Assembly: GCF_029531845.1 (NCBI RefSeq)
Contig: NZ_JAMBPV010000001.1
Location: forward strand, 372,001-436,000
Reading direction: 5' to 3'
Origin: Staphylococcus equorum
Lineage (GTDB): Bacteria > Bacillota > Bacilli > Staphylococcales > Staphylococcaceae
Length of the DNA stretch: 64,000 nt
Part shown: positions 8,720 through 18,167 of the stretch, one piece after another
Position numbering within the stretch: the first letter of the stretch is position 1
Layout: every line of letters begins with the position of its first letter
Made by a program: the position numbers and the translations under genes
The notes under the pieces: model-generated
Databases searched by the model: none
What the model was told of the DNA's origin: nothing
What the model saw: the letters and a program-made list of their open reading frames with translations, nothing else

Positions 8720-10309
8720 ATGAAACAATCATTTTACCAGACCTCAAAGTTATTTTATTTTTATGTAAAAAGAAATAGTAAAAAAATGGTTTTATGGGTA
8801 GTTTTATTAACTGCTTTAACGTTAATGATCCCCCCTGCTTTTGAGTCGATGTACCCGAGTCAATCTAAGATGAGCCCTATTATAGAAATGTCGAAAAATC
8901 CTGCGATGCAAGCGATGCTTGGACCAGCTGATTTTGATTATGTAAACATTGGCGTGCTTTTTACGCATGAAATGATTTTATTTACAGCAGTAATGGTAGC
9001 AATCATGAATATTTTAATTGTCTCTCGAGACACACGTGGTGATGAAGAAGATGGTAGAACAATCATTTTAACTGCTTTGCCGATTGGTAAACAAGCACCA
9101 TTGATGGGCCATTTACTTCAGACTTTATTACTTAATGTCAGTCTAATGATATTATTCACTTTAGGTCTTGTGTTGTTAAATGTTGATGGCATAGATATAG
9201 CAGGTGCATTCCTATATAGCTCGGCTTTAGGTGTATTTGGTCTTATGTTTGCTACGTTGACCATGTTAGTTGCCCAATTTGTATCATCAAGTAGTGAAAC
9301 GACTGGTGTGAGTATCGCTTTATTGTTAATTATGTATTTGGTTAGGGCGTTTGGAGATGTAGCAAATGAGACGCTATCTATGTTTTCACCAATGGGCTGG
9401 TTGTCTAGAACCTATGCTTTTTCACAAGATTATTGGTGGCCAGTGTGGTGTATTTTAGGTCTTACAGTTGTCATTGCTATATTTGCCTTTGTGTTAAATG
9501 GGTTACGTGATATCGAGGCTAAATTATTACCACAGAAAAAAGGGAAGCAATATGCGAAATGGTACATGAAGTCGCCACTAGGTTTACAAATGCGATTGCA
9601 AAAAATGAGTTTTATATATTTTGCTATTGGATTATTTGTACTTGGATTGTCTTATGGCTCTATTTTTGGAAATTTAGACGACTTTTTTAAAGATAACCCT
9701 TTATTACTGTCTATGTTAGAAAATCCAAAAGGAGATTACGTTAAACAATTTTTACCGCAACTGATGTTAGTGATGGCGATAATCAGTACGGTGCCTACGC
9801 TATTAGCTTTATTTAAAATAAAGAAAGCGATAGATAAAGGATATGCGATGCTTGTATTAGCGAATCCGCTTTCGCGTATCAAATACTTATTGAGTTTTCT
9901 AATTATCAGTGTGGTGAATGCGGTAGTGATGATTTTTGTCGCAGGGTTTGGTTTGTATGTTGGCCAATACTATTCAATGGATACACCACTCGACTTTGGG
10001 ATGGTTATTCAATCGGCTATTATCTATATACCAGCTATACTTAGTTTTGTTGGTATAGGAACTGTCGTAATTGGTTGGGGTATAAAGTTAACGACTTTAG
10101 TCTATGCTTATCTAGCTTATACTTTTTTAGTGAATTATTTAGGTACTTTATTGAATGTGAAAGATTGGATGAAAGATATCACGCCATTTGAACATATTCC
10201 GAGTCTGCCTATAGATGATTTTACAAGTGGACCAATTGTAATGCTTACGCTTATTTTCATTATACTGTGTGTCATAGGTGCAGTTGGATTTAACAGAAAA
10301 GATATATAA
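8720..10309 (+). CDS. ABC-2 type transporter permease
   Basis: 529 aa with about twelve membrane helices arranged as two six-helix halves, each half starting with a long extracytoplasmic loop after the first helix (as in PSQSKMSPIIEMSKNPAM in the first half and NLDDFFKDNPLLLSML in the second). The cytosolic link carries DTRGDEEDGRT, a typical ABC-2 coupling region. ATG 8720 is chosen; a GTG at 8711 is possible and would overlap the ATPase gene by eight bases. It forms the membrane part of the exporter with the preceding ATPase. A terminator follows at 10348. Confidence 0.88.
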   Translation: MKQSFYQTSKLFYFYVKRNSKKMVLWVVLLTALTLMIPPAFESMYPSQSKMSPIIEMSKNPAMQAMLGPADFDYVNIGVLFTHEMILFTAVMVAIMNILIVSRDTRGDEEDGRTIILTALPIGKQAPLMGHLLQTLLLNVSLMILFTLGLVLLNVDGIDIAGAFLYSSALGVFGLMFATLTMLVAQFVSSSSETTGVSIALLLIMYLVRAFGDVANETLSMFSPMGWLSRTYAFSQDYWWPVWCILGLTVVIAIFAFVLNGLRDIEAKLLPQKKGKQYAKWYMKSPLGLQMRLQKMSFIYFAIGLFVLGLSYGSIFGNLDDFFKDNPLLLSMLENPKGDYVKQFLPQLMLVMAIISTVPTLLALFKIKKAIDKGYAMLVLANPLSRIKYLLSFLIISVVNAVVMIFVAGFGLYVGQYYSMDTPLDFGMVIQSAIIYIPAILSFVGIGTVVIGWGIKLTTLVYAYLAYTFLVNYLGTLLNVKDWMKDITPFEHIPSLPIDDFTSGPIVMLTLIFIILCVIGAVGFNRKDI

Positions 10310-10347
10310 TTACTCAAATAAAAATGATGTTGTATAAAGTATGGATT

Positions 10348-10380
10348 GAAAGAGTTGCCAAATTTTGGTAGCTCTTTTTC
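10348..10380 (+). terminator. Rho-independent terminator after the ABC exporter
   Basis: Imperfect stem AAAGAG-GCCAAA / TTGGTA-GCTCTTT followed by a T-run. Confidence 0.6.
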
Positions 10381-10640
10381 GTTATATCAAATACTATTTC
10401 ATATTCACTTGCCTAGGATAAAACCACAGTCGATAGCCGTCGACTCGTATTGGATTGTTTGGTGCGAGACAAGTGTCTTCTATATTCTCGATGAGATATG
10501 GATTATTGCTAGAAATAAAAGTTCTATTTTTTAATTCAATGGAAACGAAAAATAAAGAAAACGCATAATTAATTATCACTTATAAGGATGTATTATCAAT
10601 TCAAATAATTTGTTAAATATTTAAATGTAGACTTTGATGA
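10381..10640. other. Gene-poor intergenic stretch
   Basis: About 260 bases without a supportable gene. A minus-strand frame of 61 codons (10394-10579) has no ribosome binding site and matches nothing I know. The right edge runs into the promoter of the ferrochelatase-catalase operon. Confidence 0.5.
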
Positions 10641-10649
10641 TTTTTACGT

Positions 10650-10673
10650 TATAATAGATTATAATAATTACAA
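10650..10673 (+). promoter_or_regulatory. -10 element and PerR box ahead of ferrochelatase
   Basis: TTATAATAATTACAA at 10659-10673 matches the PerR consensus TTATAATNATTATAA at all but one position. It lies just after a perfect -10 TATAAT (10650-10655), whose weak -35 TAGACT is 16 bases upstream. A second, imperfectly spaced palindrome TTATAATAGATTATAA overlaps it at 10649-10664. The position would block RNA polymerase, which fits peroxide-derepressed expression. Confidence 0.75.
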
Positions 10674-10721
10674 ACAGATAATTATTGTAAAGAAGAGTGA
10701 ATTAGTGGAGGTGCACTTAAC

Positions 10722-11669
10722 ATGAAACGTGTAGCATTATTATGTATGTCTTATGGTACGCCATATAAGGAAGAAGATATTTTACCTTACTATACACATA
10801 TCAGACATGGACACGAACCAAGCCATGAAGCATACATAGATTTGAAAGATAGATATGAATATATTGGTGGCGTATCACCTTTAGCAACAACAACAGAAAA
10901 ACAAGCTGAAACATTATGTCATACACTTAACTCAATGACGAGTGACATAAGCTATGAATTATATATAGGGTTGAAACATATACATCCATTTATTGAAGAT
11001 GCGATAGATGACATTAGTGCGGAAGGTATAGATGAAATCGTCAGCGTAGTTTTAACGCCGCATTATTCTTCATTTTCAGTAGAAATGTATAACCAGCGTG
11101 CATCTCAATATGCAAATGAGAAAAATATTAAAGTAACTACATTGGATCAATTTTATAAAGAAGAGAAATTCATTCAATATTGGGTTGATTCAGTAAATGC
11201 ACAATTGAATTTAATACCTCAGGAAGCGCATCAAAAAACAGCAATCATCGTTTCGGCTCATAGTCTTCCAGAAAAAATATTGGAACATAATGATCCTTAT
11301 CCGAGTCAGCTTGAAGAAACAGCCCAGTTAATCCAATCACGAATTGGACATAATCATGTTTTTAACGGTTGGCAATCTGAAGGTAACACTGGAGAACCTT
11401 GGATTGGGCCAGATGTGCAAGATTTGACTCAAACATTACATGAACAATATGATTATCAAAACTTTATATACGTTCCGTTAGGTTTTACATGTGAACACTT
11501 AGAAGTCTTATATGATAATGATTATGAATGTAAAAAAGTTTGCGATGATGTAGGTTGCAATTATTATAGAGCTGAAATGCCTGGCTCAAATCAATTATTT
11601 ATTGAAGGTATTGCAAATGCAGTCATCAATAACTATAAAAGTAAGAATCACTTAACTGCGGTAAAATAA
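10722..11669 (+). CDS. hemH: Coproporphyrin/protoporphyrin ferrochelatase
   Basis: 315 aa. It inserts ferrous iron into coproporphyrin III (the Gram-positive pathway, enzyme also called CpfC) or protoporphyrin IX. Conserved features are [10 protein letters not shown] at the N-terminus, [10 protein letters not shown], the metal-binding His in SAHSLPEKI (about residue 180), [12 protein letters not shown], and the acidic motif [12 protein letters not shown]. Staphylococci normally carry this gene between hemE and hemY; here those are absent and catalase follows after 13 bases. It is thus either a relocated or, more likely, a second copy dedicated to heme supply for catalase under PerR control. 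Whether another copy exists cannot be seen. Confidence 0.9.
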   Translation: MKRVALLCMSYGTPYKEEDILPYYTHIRHGHEPSHEAYIDLKDRYEYIGGVSPLATTTEKQAETLCHTLNSMTSDISYELYIGLKHIHPFIEDAIDDISAEGIDEIVSVVLTPHYSSFSVEMYNQRASQYANEKNIKVTTLDQFYKEEKFIQYWVDSVNAQLNLIPQEAHQKTAIIVSAHSLPEKILEHNDPYPSQLEETAQLIQSRIGHNHVFNGWQSEGNTGEPWIGPDVQDLTQTLHEQYDYQNFIYVPLGFTCEHLEVLYDNDYECKKVCDDVGCNYYRAEMPGSNQLFIEGIANAVINNYKSKNHLTAVK

Positions 11670-11682
11670 AGGAGATAATATA

Positions 11683-13164
11683 ATGAGTAAAAAATTAACA
11701 GGCTTGTTTGGTGCACCAGTAGGAGATAGAGAAAATAGTATGACAGCAGGTCCTAGAGGTCCGCTTTTAATGCAAGATATATATTTTATAGAACAAATGG
11801 CACACTTCGATAGAGAAGTTATTCCGGAACGTCGTATGCATGCAAAAGGTTCTGGCGCATTTGGTACATTTAAAGTAACAAATGATATTACACAGTACAC
11901 TTGTGCAAGTATCTTTTCTGAAGTTGGCAAAGAAACAGAAATGTTCGCTCGTTTTTCAACAGTAGCAGGTGAACGTGGTGGAGCAGATGCAGAACGTGAT
12001 ATTCGTGGATTTGCATTGAAATTTTATACAGACGAAGGTAACTGGGATTTAGTTGGTAACAATACACCAGTCTTCTTCTTTAGAGATCCTAAATTATTCG
12101 CAAGTTTAAATCATGTTGTTAAACGTAACCCGAAAACGAATATGAAAGATCCCCAAGCAAATTGGGATTTCTGGACTTTACTACCAGAAGCGTTGCACCA
12201 AGTAACTATTTTGATGACTAATCGTGGCATTCCTAAAGGTTTCAGAAATATGCATGGCTTTGGTTCTCACACATATTCTATGTACAATGATAAAGGTGAG
12301 CGTGTTTGGGTGAAATTCCACCACAGAACACAACAAGGTATAGAAAATTATTCACCTGAAGAAGCTGCACAAGTTATAGCGCATGACAGAGAATCTTCTC
12401 AAAGAGATTTATTTGGAAATATTGAAGAAGGCAATTTCCCTAAATGGAAAATGTACATCCAAGTAATGACAGAAGAACAAGCACGCAATCACAAAGATAA
12501 CCCATTTGATTTAACAAAAGTTTGGTATAAAGACGAATACCCATTAATCGAAGTAGGAGAGTTTGAATTAAATAGAAACCCTGAAAACTATTTCCAAGAT
12601 GTTGAACAAGCTGCATTTGCGCCAACAAACATCGTTCCAGGGTTAGATTTCTCTCCAGATAAAATGTTACAAGGGCGTCTGTTCTCGTATGGAGACACTC
12701 AAAGATATCGTTTAGGTGTGAATCATTGGCAAATTCCTGTTAACCAACCAAAAGGTGTAGGTATAGAAAATATCTGTCCATTTAGTAGAGACGGACAAAT
12801 GCGTATTCTTGATGATAATCAAGGTTCACAAACACACTACTATCCAAATAGTAATGGTGCCCTTGAAGACCAACCACAATACAAAAAACCAGGCTTAGAT
12901 ATTCAAGGTCAAGCATATGAATATGATTTCCGTGAAGATGATGATAATTACTTTGAACAACCAGGTGAATTATTCCGTCGCTTGTCACCAGATGAACAGC
13001 AAATATTATTTAATAATACGGCTAATGAAATGAGTCCAGTTACTGATCCGCTTAAACACCGTCATATTAGACATTGTTATAAAGCAGATCCAGCTTACGG
13101 TCAAGGTGTAGCAGATGCTATGGGTATTGATATTAACACTGTAGACTTAGAAGTTGCAGACTAA
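11683..13164 (+). CDS. katA: Heme catalase, clade 3
   Basis: 493 aa, full length for a small-subunit monofunctional catalase. It disproportionates hydrogen peroxide. The catalytic His is in [12 protein letters not shown] (about residue 55), the Asn in [14 protein letters not shown], and the proximal heme Tyr in the [13 protein letters not shown] motif. Good AAAGGAGATA binding site. It is the second gene of a ferrochelatase-catalase-small protein operon headed by a PerR box, the same regulator that controls katA in S. aureus and Bacillus. No secretion signal. Confidence 0.97.
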   Translation: MSKKLTGLFGAPVGDRENSMTAGPRGPLLMQDIYFIEQMAHFDREVIPERRMHAKGSGAFGTFKVTNDITQYTCASIFSEVGKETEMFARFSTVAGERGGADAERDIRGFALKFYTDEGNWDLVGNNTPVFFFRDPKLFASLNHVVKRNPKTNMKDPQANWDFWTLLPEALHQVTILMTNRGIPKGFRNMHGFGSHTYSMYNDKGERVWVKFHHRTQQGIENYSPEEAAQVIAHDRESSQRDLFGNIEEGNFPKWKMYIQVMTEEQARNHKDNPFDLTKVWYKDEYPLIEVGEFELNRNPENYFQDVEQAAFAPTNIVPGLDFSPDKMLQGRLFSYGDTQRYRLGVNHWQIPVNQPKGVGIENICPFSRDGQMRILDDNQGSQTHYYPNSNGALEDQPQYKKPGLDIQGQAYEYDFREDDDNYFEQPGELFRRLSPDEQQILFNNTANEMSPVTDPLKHRHIRHCYKADPAYGQGVADAMGIDINTVDLEVAD

Positions 13165-13184
13165 TTGAAAAGGTAGGTAATCGA

Positions 13185-13511
13185 ATGATATTAGATAATA
13201 TTAATCCAGAAGATTTATTTCCAACTGAGAAACAAGGGCCTTCCGTTTTAGGAAATATGGAATACCCTGTTCAAGGAGAAATAAAAGTATACGAAGCGGC
13301 TTATGTCGCAACAAATGAACGTCTTATATTAAATGTTGATATGGATGGCCAGTTTTACTATAGAAACATTAGATATGACGAAATTGAAAATATTGAATTA
13401 GATGATAATGTATTAACGATGCGCTTTAGCATTGGCACATTTTCTTTAACAGATTTAAATAAAGAAGATGCTGAAAACTTTGTCGCTTACGTAGAGCCTA
13501 AAAAACTTTAA
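13185..13511 (+). CDS. Small protein, PH-like fold, unknown
   Basis: 108 aa, acidic, soluble. The C-terminal two thirds read as a run of short strands (IKVYEAAYVATNERLIL, GQFYYRNIRYDEIENIEL, VLTMRFSIGTFSL) of the kind seen in bacterial PH-like domains that start with a 'yaTnkRLi' strand. It begins 20 bases after katA with AGGTAGG ahead of the ATG and ends in a strong terminator, so it is the last gene of the PerR-box operon. Function unknown; link to oxidative stress is from context only. Confidence 0.6.
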   Translation: MILDNINPEDLFPTEKQGPSVLGNMEYPVQGEIKVYEAAYVATNERLILNVDMDGQFYYRNIRYDEIENIELDDNVLTMRFSIGTFSLTDLNKEDAENFVAYVEPKKL

Positions 13512-13548
13512 TTATTAATTTGATTTCAGTAGGCTATATCAATTATTA

Positions 13549-13595
13549 TAAAACCCCTTCGCAACCATTTAAGTGGTATTGCGCAGGGGTTTTAC
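13549..13595. terminator. Strong terminator, usable in both directions
   Basis: TAAAACCCCT..GCAA / TTGCGCAGGGGTTTTA stem with T-run, between the catalase operon and the convergent dehydrogenase. Confidence 0.9.
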
Positions 13596-13625
13596 TGTTT
13601 AAAATATTTGGTTTTCTTAAGTTGC

Positions 13626-14360
13626 TTATAACGCAGTAAGTCCACCATCGATTACGAATTCGGAACCTGTAGAGTAACTCGCATCATCTGAAGCTAAAAA
13701 GATGACCATATTAGATACTTCTTCAGTCAAAGCAACACGACGCATTGGAATGGTCTTCGCGAATTGTTCGACTGCTTCTTTAACACCTTCTTGTTCAATC
13801 ATGGGTGTCTGGATTACACCGGGATGTACTGAATTCACACGTATATTATATGGTGAAAGATCTCTTGAAGCAGCTTTAGTCATACCGCGAACTGCAAATT
13901 TTGTATCTGTGTAGCCAATTGCACCACCAACAAGTCCATTCATAGAAGATATGTTAATAATGGAACCGTGCTGTTGCGCTTTCATAGTTGAAGCGACTGA
14001 TTTCATACCTAAAAATACAGACACTTGATTGATATTTACAATTTTCATATAACTTTCTAAACTGAGTTCTTCTAAAGGCGTGTTATAAGTAATACCAGCA
14101 TTATTTACTAAGACATCTATTTTGCCCCATTTTTTGATTACTGTATCTACAACATTTTGCCAATCTGCTTCATTAGAAACATCATGTTTAATAAAAAGTG
14201 CATTTTCTCCAAGTTCTTGTGCAACCTCTTGACCGAGGGTTTCATTGATATCAGTAATCACAACTTTTGCACCTTCATGCAATACCTTTTCAGCGTGCAT
14301 TTTTCCCATACCCTGTGCTGCACCAGTAATAATTACAACTTTATTATCTAATCTGCTCAT
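13626..14360 (-). CDS. Short-chain dehydrogenase/reductase
   Basis: 244 aa classical SDR. NAD(P)-binding TGAAQGMG (about residues 12-19), NNAG, the active-site Ser in NISSMNG, and YTDTK (YxxxK) are all present; the Asp in VVITDINE after strand 2 suggests NAD(H) preference. Resembles 3-hydroxysteroid/cyclohexanol-type or acetoin-type dehydrogenases, but substrate cannot be assigned. Good GGGAGG site before the ATG. It is divergent from a MarR regulator with paired palindromes between them, so it is probably a target of that regulator. Confidence 0.85.
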   Translation of the reverse strand: MSRLDNKVVIITGAAQGMGKMHAEKVLHEGAKVVITDINETLGQEVAQELGENALFIKHDVSNEADWQNVVDTVIKKWGKIDVLVNNAGITYNTPLEELSLESYMKIVNINQVSVFLGMKSVASTMKAQQHGSIINISSMNGLVGGAIGYTDTKFAVRGMTKAASRDLSPYNIRVNSVHPGVIQTPMIEQEGVKEAVEQFAKTIPMRRVALTEEVSNMVIFLASDDASYSTGSEFVIDGGLTAL

Positions 14361-14402
14361 AATTTAACGTCCTCCCAGTATCAATGCTTTATTATTATAT
14401 AA

Positions 14403-14459
14403 TTTACCAGTAAATACATTAAAAGTTAACTATTTAGCATTAAGTATTTTACCGCTAAA
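14403..14459. promoter_or_regulatory. Paired operator-like palindromes (probable MarR sites)
   Basis: TTTACCAGTAAA (14403-14414) and TTTACCGCTAAA (14448-14459) differ at two positions and lie 45 bases apart between the divergent dehydrogenase and marR. The second covers the -35 position for the TATACT at about 14472, ahead of the regulator gene, which suits autoregulation. Confidence 0.5.
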
Positions 14460-14509
14460 CTAATTTTGTATATACTACTCTTATATCAACGTATTTAGGG
14501 AGGCATATC

Positions 14510-14944
14510 ATGGAAAAGAATAATTTTTTCGAACTCATTCATACTGCTGAGTTATTTAATGATGCGACAATGACACTTTTTATGAAACAATTTAATATGA
14601 ATGTTAATATTTCACAAATTATTGCCTTATCTAAACTTAAAGAGCATGGTGCACAAAAGCCATCAGCTCTCGCACAATCGCTTGGCTATACTTCAGGTGC
14701 AATAACCGGTTTGACAAACAAACTCGTTAAAGAAGGTTATGTAGTAAGGGCACATCAAGAAGAAGATAGACGTTCCATTTTAATTACTATTACTGAAAAA
14801 GGGTTGAATTTGTTAGAAGAAGCACAAAAACAGGGTCAAAAAATGAGAAATGAAATTTATTCAGTGTTAAATGACGATGAAGTAACACAACTACTTAATA
14901 TTCAGAAGAAACTTTATAGCCATGTAAAACAATTGAATAAATAA
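14510..14944 (+). CDS. MarR-family transcriptional regulator
   Basis: 144 aa winged-helix protein. The recognition region AQSLGYTSGAITGLTNKLVKEG and wing EEDRRSILITITEKG are typical of MarR. Starts after AGGGAGG. It is divergent from one dehydrogenase and upstream of another (15012), and likely controls both through the palindromes at 14403-14459. The inducer is not apparent; many relatives sense phenolic or electrophilic compounds. Confidence 0.88.
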   Translation: MEKNNFFELIHTAELFNDATMTLFMKQFNMNVNISQIIALSKLKEHGAQKPSALAQSLGYTSGAITGLTNKLVKEGYVVRAHQEEDRRSILITITEKGLNLLEEAQKQGQKMRNEIYSVLNDDEVTQLLNIQKKLYSHVKQLNK

Positions 14945-15011
14945 GACTTTATACGTATAAAAAAGAATGAGCAAAAATATTCTAATATTAAAAAATGAAA
15001 GGGTGATTTTA

Positions 15012-15767
15012 ATGGCTAGACTAGATGATAAAGTAGCAATTGTGACAGGCGGCGCAGGAGGTATTGGTTCTGGAATCGTGAAGGCGTATGTTAAAGAAAA
15101 TGCTAAAGTAGTTATCGCTGATATTGCTGAAGAAAAAGGGGGATTATTGAGCGAAAAATTAAAGAGCCAAGGCTACGAAACATTATTTATTAAGACAGAC
15201 TTAACAGATAAAGATTCATTGCAAGCTTGCGTAGATGCTACAATAGAAAACTATGGGAAAATTGACATATTAGTTAATAATGCACATGCATCTCGCATGA
15301 ATGCTTTTTTAGATATTACAGAAGAAGATTTGAACTTATCACTTAATACAGGATTCTATGCGACATTTTATTTATGCCAAATGGTTATACCTTACCTGAA
15401 AGAAACGAAAGGTAATATTATCAACTTTGGTTCAGGTGCTGCTGTAAAAGGTGATAAGAACCAAGGTGCATATGTCGTAGCAAAAGAGGCGATTCGTGGT
15501 ATTACACGTGTGATAGCTAATGAATTTGGAGAATTTGGTATTAATGCTAATATCATATCGCCAATCGCTTATTCTGAAGGCGTTGATCAATGGCGCAAAG
15601 ATAATCCTGAATATTATGATAAGGTGGTTCAAGGCATTCCGTTGCAAAAATTTGGAGATGTTGAAAAAGACATTGGCCCAGTAGCAGTATTTTTAGGAAG
15701 TGAAGGCGCGCAATATATCACAGGGCAAACGGTTATGGTAGATGGCGGTAGTGTTAAATTATACTAA
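15012..15767 (+). CDS. Short-chain dehydrogenase/reductase
   Basis: 251 aa from the ATG at 15012, chosen because AAAGGGTG precedes it and the product then starts MARLDDKVAIVTGG like other SDRs; a longer frame from 14967 lacks this. TGGAGGIG cofactor motif, NNAH in place of the usual NNAG, and YVVAK active site are visible, but the usual catalytic Ser region reads NFGSGAA. It lies about 70 bases behind marR and is probably co-regulated with it. Substrate unknown. Confidence 0.83.
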   Translation: MARLDDKVAIVTGGAGGIGSGIVKAYVKENAKVVIADIAEEKGGLLSEKLKSQGYETLFIKTDLTDKDSLQACVDATIENYGKIDILVNNAHASRMNAFLDITEEDLNLSLNTGFYATFYLCQMVIPYLKETKGNIINFGSGAAVKGDKNQGAYVVAKEAIRGITRVIANEFGEFGINANIISPIAYSEGVDQWRKDNPEYYDKVVQGIPLQKFGDVEKDIGPVAVFLGSEGAQYITGQTVMVDGGSVKLY

Positions 15768-15820
15768 AAGCATAACGAAGTACTTGTATATAAATTGAGC
15801 TGAAATAAAATAATTTATTA

Positions 15821-15876
15821 AAGAGAGCGAGACAGAAATCAAATTTCAAATGTTGATTTCTGTCTCGCTCTCGTTT
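15821..15876. terminator. Bidirectional terminator, long stem
   Basis: About 20 paired bases, AGCGAGACAGAAATCAA with TTGATTTCTGTCTCGCT, followed by T-run; serves the dehydrogenase and the convergent MaoC gene. The GAGACAGAAATC word is common in staphylococcal terminators. Confidence 0.9.
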
Positions 15877-15891
15877 CATATTTTGAAAGTT

Positions 15892-16317
15892 TTAACGTTT
15901 GATAAGTGCTGTGAGTTCGCCTTCAAATACTTTAACTTCTTCATGATTAAAGGTTGTCATTAATACCGTCAGCAAGCCTTGGTCTCTTTTACCAGCCTTT
16001 ATATCAATAACTTTTATCACAGTATGTAATTCGTCGTCTGGAAATACTGGTTTAATAAATTTAATGTTATTCATATGTGTACCTGCAATGACATCTTCTC
16101 CGTATTTGCCTGTTTCAATCCATAATTTGAAAGAAATGGCTAGTGTCTGGATGCCAGAAGCGATGACACCATTAAATCTTCCTTGTTGCGCTTTTTCTTT
16201 ATCTAGGTGCATATATTGTGGGTCAAATTCACTAGCAAAATTCGTAATTGCTTCTTCACTTATTTTATATGGTTCAGTTGTAAATTCTTCGCCAATGTGA
16301 AATTCATCTAGTTTCAT
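15892..16317 (-). CDS. MaoC-type (R)-hydratase, hot-dog fold
   Basis: 141 aa. The hydratase-2 motif FDPQYMHLDKEKA near residues 31-43 supplies the catalytic Asp and His, followed by the overhang segment GVIASGIQTL typical of MaoC/(R)-specific enoyl-CoA hydratases. Length fits a single hot-dog domain acting as a dimer. Good AAAGGAG site. Location among three dehydrogenases suggests acyl-CoA or related carbonyl chemistry, but no pathway can be reconstructed. Confidence 0.8.
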   Translation of the reverse strand: MKLDEFHIGEEFTTEPYKISEEAITNFASEFDPQYMHLDKEKAQQGRFNGVIASGIQTLAISFKLWIETGKYGEDVIAGTHMNNIKFIKPVFPDDELHTVIKVIDIKAGKRDQGLLTVLMTTFNHEEVKVFEGELTALIKR

Positions 16318-16600
16318 GATTGTATTCTCCTTTAGTATGTTAAATTGCTAATATTTCTATTGTACTGAGAAATATTGAAAATTAAAATTTATTGAAATGA
16401 AATCCAGCTATTTTACCAACTAATATATCATTGTACCAATTATAACTAAAGATTCGAACTATCATTTCACTAGTTATATGCGTTGTAAGACAATTGAAAG
16501 CGATAGATTTATTATGGGGCTAAAAGAATCTTGGAGTGGTATATTTACACTAGTGGGTATGATTAATAAGCCATTAAAATAGAAATAAGGGGAGAATATT

Positions 16601-17362
16601 ATGAAACTAAAAGATAAAGTAGCGATTGTTACAGGTGCAGCATCTGGAATGGGTAAAGCGGTTGCGGAATTATATGCTAAAGAAGGTGCGAAAGTTATAG
16701 TAGCGGATCTTAATTTAGAAAAAGCGGAAACAGTTTCAAAAGAAATTAACGAAAATAACGGTATTGCTCAAGCTATTGAGGTAAACGTAGTTGAGCAAGA
16801 AGATATCAATAATATGATTGATACTGCTATAGAAGCTTACGGTACTTTAGATATTTTAGTCAATAATGCTGGTGTTATGGATGGTTTTGAGCCAGTGGGA
16901 GATATTTTGGATGAGCGCTGGGATTTAATATTCGACATAAATACTAAAGGTGCAATGAGAGCCATGCGCAAGGCGATGCCAATATTTTTAGAAAAAGAAG
17001 AAGGCATTATTATCAATACGACTTCTACAGGTGGGTTAAATGGTGCGCATGCGGGCGCCATTTATAGTGCTTCTAAACATGCACTCGTAGGTCTTACAAA
17101 AAATACTGGTTTTATGTATGCGGAAAAAGGCATACGTTGTAATGGAATCGCACCCGGGGCAATTGAAACAAATATATCTGCTTCAATCAAAGATATTAAT
17201 CACTTTGGAGCTGAACGTACAAAAATAGCACAAAGTGCGATACCTAAAACAGGCCAAGCAGAAGAAATTGCTAAAGTAGCATTATTTTTAGCTTCTAATG
17301 ACTCGAGTTTTATCAACGGAACGATCATCACAGCAGATGGTGGATGGACTGCAGCATTCTAA
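16601..17362 (+). CDS. Short-chain dehydrogenase/reductase
   Basis: 253 aa classical SDR: TGAASGMG, NNAG, Ser in NTTSTGG, and YSASK. VIVADLN after strand 2 suggests NAD(H). The GMNK-like 'GFMYAEKGIRCNGIAPGAIETNI' region is usual for the 3-ketoacyl-ACP reductase/glucose dehydrogenase branch. It stands alone between the MaoC gene and a terminator at 17465, with AAGGGGAG before the start. Substrate unknown; it is the third SDR within 3.8 kb. Confidence 0.85.
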   Translation: MKLKDKVAIVTGAASGMGKAVAELYAKEGAKVIVADLNLEKAETVSKEINENNGIAQAIEVNVVEQEDINNMIDTAIEAYGTLDILVNNAGVMDGFEPVGDILDERWDLIFDINTKGAMRAMRKAMPIFLEKEEGIIINTTSTGGLNGAHAGAIYSASKHALVGLTKNTGFMYAEKGIRCNGIAPGAIETNISASIKDINHFGAERTKIAQSAIPKTGQAEEIAKVALFLASNDSSFINGTIITADGGWTAAF

Positions 17363-17464
17363 AATAAAATTGGCATCGTATTATCCTCTTGTGGATATAA
17401 AGAATTGCCATTATTTCTTGGGAAATATAAGAACTGTAATTATAGATTATTTGTATATAGTTAA

Positions 17465-17497
17465 CCCTCTTAACAACATGTTAAGAGGGTTTTTAAA
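17465..17497 (+). terminator. Rho-independent terminator
   Basis: CCCTCTTAACA / TGTTAAGAGGG stem with T-run, after the dehydrogenase. Confidence 0.85.
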
Positions 17498-17564
17498 ACT
17501 GTTTTTGAAGTATGAATAATTGATGGTTATTGATAAGATAGCTATTTCTCTTTTTTATAAAAGC

Positions 17565-18167
17565 TTATTCATAAGCTAAGTACGGAAAAAAACCTTCAAG
17601 AAATTTTTCTGTAGCTGGCATGAAATATGAGCCAAAATGATAATCAGGATCTAGCGTTGTAATAATCCAATGCCCATGTTGTTTAGAATTTTGTTCATAC
17701 AGCACGGCGCCACCATTTTTTGAGCCAATTAATATTTCAGCATCTTCTGGTGGCCAAAACACACCATGTTGATGCCACGTGCAATCATTTAGCGTAAGGT
17801 AACGTGCGAATAATGAATGATTCGGTGCGGATAAAAGTAAACCACTATCGGCATGATCTTCTAACCACCACCAAAAATTAGTGGGTCTAAATTCCCAATT
17901 TTGATTTGGCAACCAGTCATGTGGTTGTGGTCCGAATGCGACAACAGTACCTCCAGATTGTGCAAAAGCATGAATTTTGTCGACACTTTTTAATAATAAG
18001 GGCTGGTTTAACTGTGAAGGCACGATTAATATATCAAGCGTGCTAATGTCTGTTTCTAAAAAATCTGGATGGTAAATTAATTGCTCTATAAATTGATGAA
18101 ACTTAGGTTCGTGGAATGTACGATAATGTGACTCATTTCCAGAGTATATAACACCTATTTTATTCAT
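17565..18167 (-). CDS. Iron-locus protein type B, copy 1 (unknown)
   Basis: 200 aa soluble protein without signal peptide. It is a clear paralogue of the protein at 19590: both share an N-terminal alpha/beta half with a strand-loop ending in DxxxxPxxxW, a Trp-rich FWWWL/FSWWV patch, HSLxxxL, WHxHGxFxPP, and a C-terminal TLDPxxHxG. The first half resembles a class I glutamine-amidotransferase/ThuA-like fold, but I see no nucleophile Cys. The ATG overlaps the stop of the type A gene by eight bases, so the two are translated together. It belongs to the Fur-box locus; function is not known to me. Confidence 0.75.
   Translation of the reverse strand: MNKIGVIYSGNESHYRTFHEPKFHQFIEQLIYHPDFLETDISTLDILIVPSQLNQPLLLKSVDKIHAFAQSGGTVVAFGPQPHDWLPNQNWEFRPTNFWWWLEDHADSGLLLSAPNHSLFARYLTLNDCTWHQHGVFWPPEDAEILIGSKNGGAVLYEQNSKQHGHWIITTLDPDYHFGSYFMPATEKFLEGFFPYLAYE

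Noticed and set aside
10394-10579. 61-codon minus-strand frame ahead of hemH
   Set aside because: Protein-like words but no ribosome binding site, no known family, and it runs toward the promoter of the opposite gene.
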